A stretch of 10,868 nucleotides of DNA from an uncultured Burkholderiaceae bacterium (GTDB lineage: Bacteria; Pseudomonadota; Gammaproteobacteria; Burkholderiales; Burkholderiaceae), in the NCBI GenBank assembly GCA_937862845.1, contig CALMCK010000277.1, forward strand, positions 1-10,868, in the 5' to 3' direction. Shown here in pieces: positions 6,726 to 10,868 of the stretch. Below the pieces are notes generated by a model, which saw nothing but the letters and a program-made list of their open reading frames with translations, was not told where the DNA came from and made no database searches. Every line of letters starts with the position of its first letter. Position 1 is the stretch's first letter. Both the position numbers and the translations under genes were made by a program.

Positions 6726-7250
6726 TTATTTAATTTCAGTTAAGTGTCTGGCGTATTCGCGGCCGCGTTCGGCGTAGTGGTGGGCGTTGTTGGGCATGTT
6801 GGCGATTTCTTCAGCGCTCAACGGACGCACCACACGTGCGGGCGAGCCGACGATGAGCGAGCCGTCGGCGAAAACTTTGCCTTCGGTCACCAATGCGCCT
6901 GCGCCGACAATGCAGTTTGCACCAATCACGGCGCGGTTGAGTACAGTCGCGCCCATACCGATCAACGAGTTAGCGCCGATGGTGCAGCCGTGTAACGTCA
7001 CACCGTGCCCAACCGTGACATTTTCAGCGATGTCCAACGGGCAACCCATGTCGGTGTGCAGTATTGAGTTCTCTTGAATATTGCTACTCGCCCCCACGCT
7101 GATGGCTTCATTGTCCCCGCGCAGCACTGCGCCAAACCAGACGTTCGCGCCTGCGGCGAGGTTGACCTTGCCGATTAAAACCGCACTTGGCGCGACGAAA
7201 CAATCCGCATCGATGTGCGGGCTGTGTTGGTGTAAACGATAAATGGGCAT
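6726..7250 (-). CDS. Gamma-class carbonic anhydrase family protein (YrdA/PaaY-like)
   Basis: A 174-residue left-handed beta-helix protein built of hexapeptide repeats (for example VGKV/IGAN/VGAG-type turns between about 25 and 135) with a C-terminal helix. The three metal-binding histidines expected for gamma carbonic anhydrases are present: H65 in SILHTD, and H82 and H87 in VGHGVTLHGC. R44 and D46 in LRGDNE and Q59 in NIQEN match the active-site Arg, Asp and Gln. The acidic proton-shuttle loop of archaeal Cam is absent, as usual in YrdA-like members, so catalytic activity is uncertain. The frame extends upstream to an ATG at 7319. The ATG at 7250 has GAGG about six bases before it, and its protein begins MPIYRL like its relatives, so I chose it. 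It is divergent from gnd. Confidence 0.93.
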   Translation of the reverse strand: MPIYRLHQHSPHIDADCFVAPSAVLIGKVNLAAGANVWFGAVLRGDNEAISVGASSNIQENSILHTDMGCPLDIAENVTVGHGVTLHGCTIGANSLIGMGATVLNRAVIGANCIVGAGALVTEGKVFADGSLIVGSPARVVRPLSAEEIANMPNNAHHYAERGREYARHLTEIK

Positions 7251-7280
7251 AAGCGACCTCTGAGCTCTGTATAAGGGCAC

Positions 7281-7288
7281 ATTATAAT
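7281..7288 (-). promoter_or_regulatory. Candidate -10 element for the carbonic anhydrase operon
   Basis: The octamer ATTATAAT reads as TATAAT on both strands. On the minus strand it is a consensus -10 about 31 bases before the ATG at 7250. A GTGACA hexamer (7306-7301) resembles a -35 but is only 14 bases away, too close for a standard promoter. The -10 is good; the full promoter is uncertain. Confidence 0.4.
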
Positions 7289-7345
7289 CAATTAACGGCG
7301 TGTCACGCGGGCAAAGCACTTAAAAGATAAACTGGAATTTTACTG

Positions 7346-7367
7346 CCAAGATACATTACAATCTTGG
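7346..7367. promoter_or_regulatory. Inverted repeat CCAAGAT-N8-ATCTTGG upstream of gnd
   Basis: Two perfect 7-base arms (7346-7352 and 7361-7367) around an 8-base centre lie 56 bases before the gnd start. A dimeric-regulator operator or a 5'-leader hairpin are both possible. No T-tract follows, so it is not a terminator. I do not recognise the binding protein. Confidence 0.35.
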
Positions 7368-7422
7368 TTTGGGACTCACGACGCATTGCGCGTTCACTAT
7401 AAATAAACGAAGAGGGTATTAC

Positions 7423-8940
<1,518 letters not shown>

Positions 8941-8988
8941 TTCGTTTTATTGCCAACAAGAAGCGGCTTTTGATAAAGAGCCGTTCGC

Positions 8989-9018
8989 AAAAAATCCCAG
9001 CGCAGGCTGGGATTTTTT
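8989..9018 (+). terminator. Bidirectional rho-independent terminator between gnd and rhlE
   Basis: AAAAAATCCCAGC (8989-9001) pairs perfectly with GCTGGGATTTTTT (9006-9018) around the loop GCAG. It lies 48 bases after the gnd stop and about 40 bases after the stop of the convergent rhlE gene. The A-tract and T-tract let it end transcription from either side. Confidence 0.93.
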
Positions 9019-9022
9019 GTTT

Positions 9023-9052
9023 GTAGAAGTAATAAGTGTAGAAGTAATAAGT
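9023..9052. repeat. Exact 15-bp tandem repeat, two copies
   Basis: GTAGAAGTAATAAGT occurs twice head to tail (9023-9037 and 9038-9052). A degenerate start of a third copy (GCAGAA) follows just before the rhlE stop codon. It lies between the shared terminator and rhlE, so it is noncoding. Confidence 0.85.
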
Positions 9053-9058
9053 GCAGAA

Positions 9059-10420
9059 TTAACGACTGCGTGAGCTGCTTCGTGACGATGTATTTGCGCC
9101 ACTGCGAGCGGGACTGCCTGAGTTTGGTTTTGAGCGATTGCCTGAGTGTCCATTGCCATTGCCGCCGCCATTGCCACGTGGCCCAGAGGTGCTGGGTTTG
9201 CGTGGGGCATTACCACCGCGACCGCCGTTGCCGCCGCGACCTTGGCTGCGCATTTGGATGGGTTGGGCGACTGCGTTGGGGTCGGGCTCAAAACCTGCGA
9301 TGACTTCACGCGGGAGTTGTTGTTTAATCAATCGCTCGATGTCGCGCAGCATGATGTGTTCGTCCACGCAGACCAGTGAGACAGCTTCGCCGCTGGCGCC
9401 TGCGCGGCCTGTGCGGCCGATGCGGTGCACGTAGTCTTCGGGGACGTTGGGCAAATCGTAGTTGACGACGTGTGGCAGTTGGTCAATGTCAATCCCACGG
9501 GCGGCGATGTCGGTGGCGATGAGGGCTTGTAGTTTGCCGTCTTTGAATTCACTCAGTGCTTTGGTGCGTGCGCCTTGGCTTTTGTTGCCGTGAATCGCCA
9601 TGCTGGAAATGCCATCGGCTTCGAGTTGGGTGACGAGTTTGTTGGCGCCGTGTTTGGTTCGGGTGAAAACGAGTACTTGCGACCAGTTGTTGGTTTTAAT
9701 CAGGTGTGACAGCAGAGGGTGTTTGCGGTTGCGGTCAACGGGGTGGATTTTTTGGTTGATGATGTCGACGGTCGCGTTGCGGCGGGCGACTTCTATCATC
9801 GCTGGGCTGTTGAGCAGGCCGTCAGCGAGTGCTTTGATTTCGTCGGAGAATGTCGCGGAGAACAATAAGTTTTGACGCTGCTTGGGCAGTGCGGCCAGTA
9901 CTTTTTTGATGTCACGAATAAAACCCATGTCGAGCATGCGGTCGGCTTCGTCGAGCACGAGGATTTCGACGTGCTTCAGATCGATGTTGCCTTGTTGCAT
10001 GTGATCGAGCAGGCGACCGGGGGTGGCGACGAGAATGTCGACACCTTTGTGCAGCATTTTAATCTGTGGGTTGATGTTGACGCCACCAAACATCGCGGCG
10101 GAGGTGAGCTTGGTGTATTTGCCATAGGTCACGACAGATTCTTCGACCTGCGCGGCGAGCTCGCGCGTCGGCGTGAGAATGAGGGCGCGGATGGGGCGGC
10201 CGTGCGCGTGGTTGCGGCTGGTCGAGGTTGAGAGTCGTTGCAAAATCGGCAGCGTGAAGCTGGCGGTTTTGCCTGTGCCTGTTTGTGCGCCTGCGAGCAG
10301 GTCGCCGCCATTGAGCACGGCAGGTATGGACTGCGCTTGAATCGGCGTCGGCGTTGTGTAGCCGTGTTCAGAAATGGCGCGCAAAATCGCGTCGGATAAA
10401 CCGAGTTCGGTGAATAACAT
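9059..10420 (-). CDS. rhlE: DEAD-box ATP-dependent RNA helicase RhlE
   Basis: A 453-residue RNA helicase that unwinds or remodels RNA with ATP, in roles such as ribosome assembly, RNA decay or cold growth. All motifs are present: Q motif GYTTPTPIQAQSIP (20-33), I AQTGTGKT (45-52), Ia PTRELAAQ (84-91), TPGR (133-136), II DEAD (157-160), III SAT (188-190), IV VLVFTRTKHG (249-258), V ATDIAARGID (302-311) and VI HRIGRTGRAG (332-341). The opening LFTELGLSDAILRAISEHGY is typical of RhlE. The tail (about 391-453) is a low-complexity Arg/Gly/Asn/Ser region with RGG-like elements and an RSSSRSR end, likely an RNA-binding tail. The frame can be read from a TTG at 10426, but the ATG at 10420 matches family N-termini. 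A weak AAAGAA lies upstream. An extended -10 promoter fits. Confidence 0.95.
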   Translation of the reverse strand: MLFTELGLSDAILRAISEHGYTTPTPIQAQSIPAVLNGGDLLAGAQTGTGKTASFTLPILQRLSTSTSRNHAHGRPIRALILTPTRELAAQVEESVVTYGKYTKLTSAAMFGGVNINPQIKMLHKGVDILVATPGRLLDHMQQGNIDLKHVEILVLDEADRMLDMGFIRDIKKVLAALPKQRQNLLFSATFSDEIKALADGLLNSPAMIEVARRNATVDIINQKIHPVDRNRKHPLLSHLIKTNNWSQVLVFTRTKHGANKLVTQLEADGISSMAIHGNKSQGARTKALSEFKDGKLQALIATDIAARGIDIDQLPHVVNYDLPNVPEDYVHRIGRTGRAGASGEAVSLVCVDEHIMLRDIERLIKQQLPREVIAGFEPDPNAVAQPIQMRSQGRGGNGGRGGNAPRKPSTSGPRGNGGGNGNGHSGNRSKPNSGSPARSGANTSSRSSSRSR

Positions 10421-10453
10421 GTTCAATCAATTCTTTAAAGTAAATAGTCCGAC

Positions 10454-10462
10454 AGTATACCA
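10454..10462 (-). promoter_or_regulatory. Extended -10 promoter of rhlE
   Basis: On the minus strand TGGTATACT matches the extended -10 pattern TGnTATAAT with one mismatch. It lies about 34 bases before the rhlE ATG, giving a short leader. No good -35 hexamer is seen 16-18 bases upstream, which extended -10 promoters tolerate. Confidence 0.5.
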
Positions 10463-10484
10463 GTTCGGTCCGTTGAACATGGGC

Positions 10485-10868
10485 TTACTGTACGGCGAGA
10501 CTGCTGGGTGCTTTTGAGCGAGCGAGTAATACGCCTATCGCGCCGACACCCAACAGTGCCATTATCACGCCGACCAGTTGTGGTGAGCGCAAGTCGTAAC
10601 CTGCGACCAGTGGCAGGCCACCGAGAAAAGCGCCGAGCGCATTGCCGATGTTAAAGCATGCTTGTAAAATCGATGATGCCAACGTCTCAGCACCACGAGC
10701 GGTTTGTACCATCAATGTCTGAATCGGCGGAGCGATGGCCATCACCAAGGCGCCCATGACAAAAGTACTCACCAGCATACCGATGCTCGATGCCGCAACG
10801 AAATACACCAACAACAGCATGAACGCTGTCGCCAGCAATATCGCACCTGTGGCTCTCGCGGGCGAGAA
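10485..10868 (-). CDS. MFS transporter, C-terminal part (start off the right edge)
   Basis: The frame is open from the right edge to a TAA at 10485, giving 127 residues of the C-terminal half of a major facilitator superfamily transporter. Four hydrophobic segments are visible: LLATAFMLLLVYFVA, IGMLVSTFVMGALVMAIA, NIGNALGAFLGGLPLVAG and LVGVIMALLGVGAIGVLLA. Between them, PPIQTLMVQTARGAETLASS and ACFNIGNALGAFLGG are typical of the AraJ/sugar-efflux type (DHA1-like) drug or sugar exporters. About two thirds of the protein is missing, so the substrate cannot be inferred. It ends about 60 bases upstream of rhlE on the same strand; the rhlE promoter lies in the gap. Superfamily confident, subfamily tentative. 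Confidence 0.88.
   Translation of the reverse strand, partial: FSPARATGAILLATAFMLLLVYFVAASSIGMLVSTFVMGALVMAIAPPIQTLMVQTARGAETLASSILQACFNIGNALGAFLGGLPLVAGYDLRSPQLVGVIMALLGVGAIGVLLARSKAPSSLAVQ

Noticed and set aside
8964..8983. Short inverted repeat CGGCT...AGCCG after gnd
   Set aside because: Only 5 bp pair cleanly, and the much stronger terminator follows at once.
8947..9309. 120-codon minus-strand frame with Ala/Met-rich protein
   Set aside because: It is an out-of-frame reading of the low-complexity rhlE tail, and its end runs through the terminator and tandem repeat.
9138..9434. Proline-rich plus-strand frame
   Set aside because: It is the antisense shadow of the Gly/Arg-rich tail of rhlE.
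10426..10868. Whole-window check for tRNA genes, CRISPR arrays and transposase genes
   Set aside because: No cloverleaf-like sequence, no regularly spaced repeats and no transposase motif were seen anywhere in the window, including this right end.

Overview
The window looks like chromosomal DNA of a betaproteobacterium, most likely a member of the Burkholderiales with moderate GC. The main support is an ECF sigma factor followed by DUF3619 and DUF3106 genes, a set I know from that order; the gltX, gnd and rhlE proteins read as ordinary proteobacterial versions. I do not name a genus. There are no tRNA, rRNA, CRISPR or insertion-sequence signatures.

Layout: positions 1 to 7250 are transcribed leftward. 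In transcription order they hold a gamma-class carbonic anhydrase, an ECF sigma factor, DUF3619, DUF3106, a strong hairpin terminator (5215-5247), an AT-rich 350-base stretch without a convincing gene, a SAM-dependent methyltransferase, a 605-codon cNMP-binding/CBS/DUF294 nucleotidyltransferase-like protein, a DEDDh 3'-5' exonuclease, an RDD membrane protein and gltX (3' end off the left edge). A divergent intergenic region (7251-7422) separates these from rightward gnd, which ends at a second long terminator (8989-9018). That terminator faces leftward rhlE; after it the right edge holds the C-terminal part of a leftward MFS transporter.

How the genes work together: the sigma factor, DUF3619 and DUF3106 overlap by a few bases each and form one operon. 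DUF3619 has one membrane segment and DUF3106 is exported, so the arrangement resembles an ECF sigma factor with a membrane regulator and a periplasmic partner. The DUF294 protein and the exonuclease overlap by one base (TGATG) and form a coupled nucleotidyltransferase/exonuclease pair of unknown role. The others are housekeeping: glutamate charging of tRNA, the oxidative pentose phosphate pathway, and RNA remodelling.

The most interesting points are the coupled pair and its setting. The exonuclease/DUF294/methyltransferase block is visibly more AT-rich than its flanks and lies between DUF3106 and RDD, which I recall as direct neighbours in related genomes. It therefore looks like an inserted cassette. 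Smaller points are a perfect inverted repeat ahead of gnd, an exact 15-bp tandem repeat after the gnd terminator, and an internal extra segment in the gnd protein.
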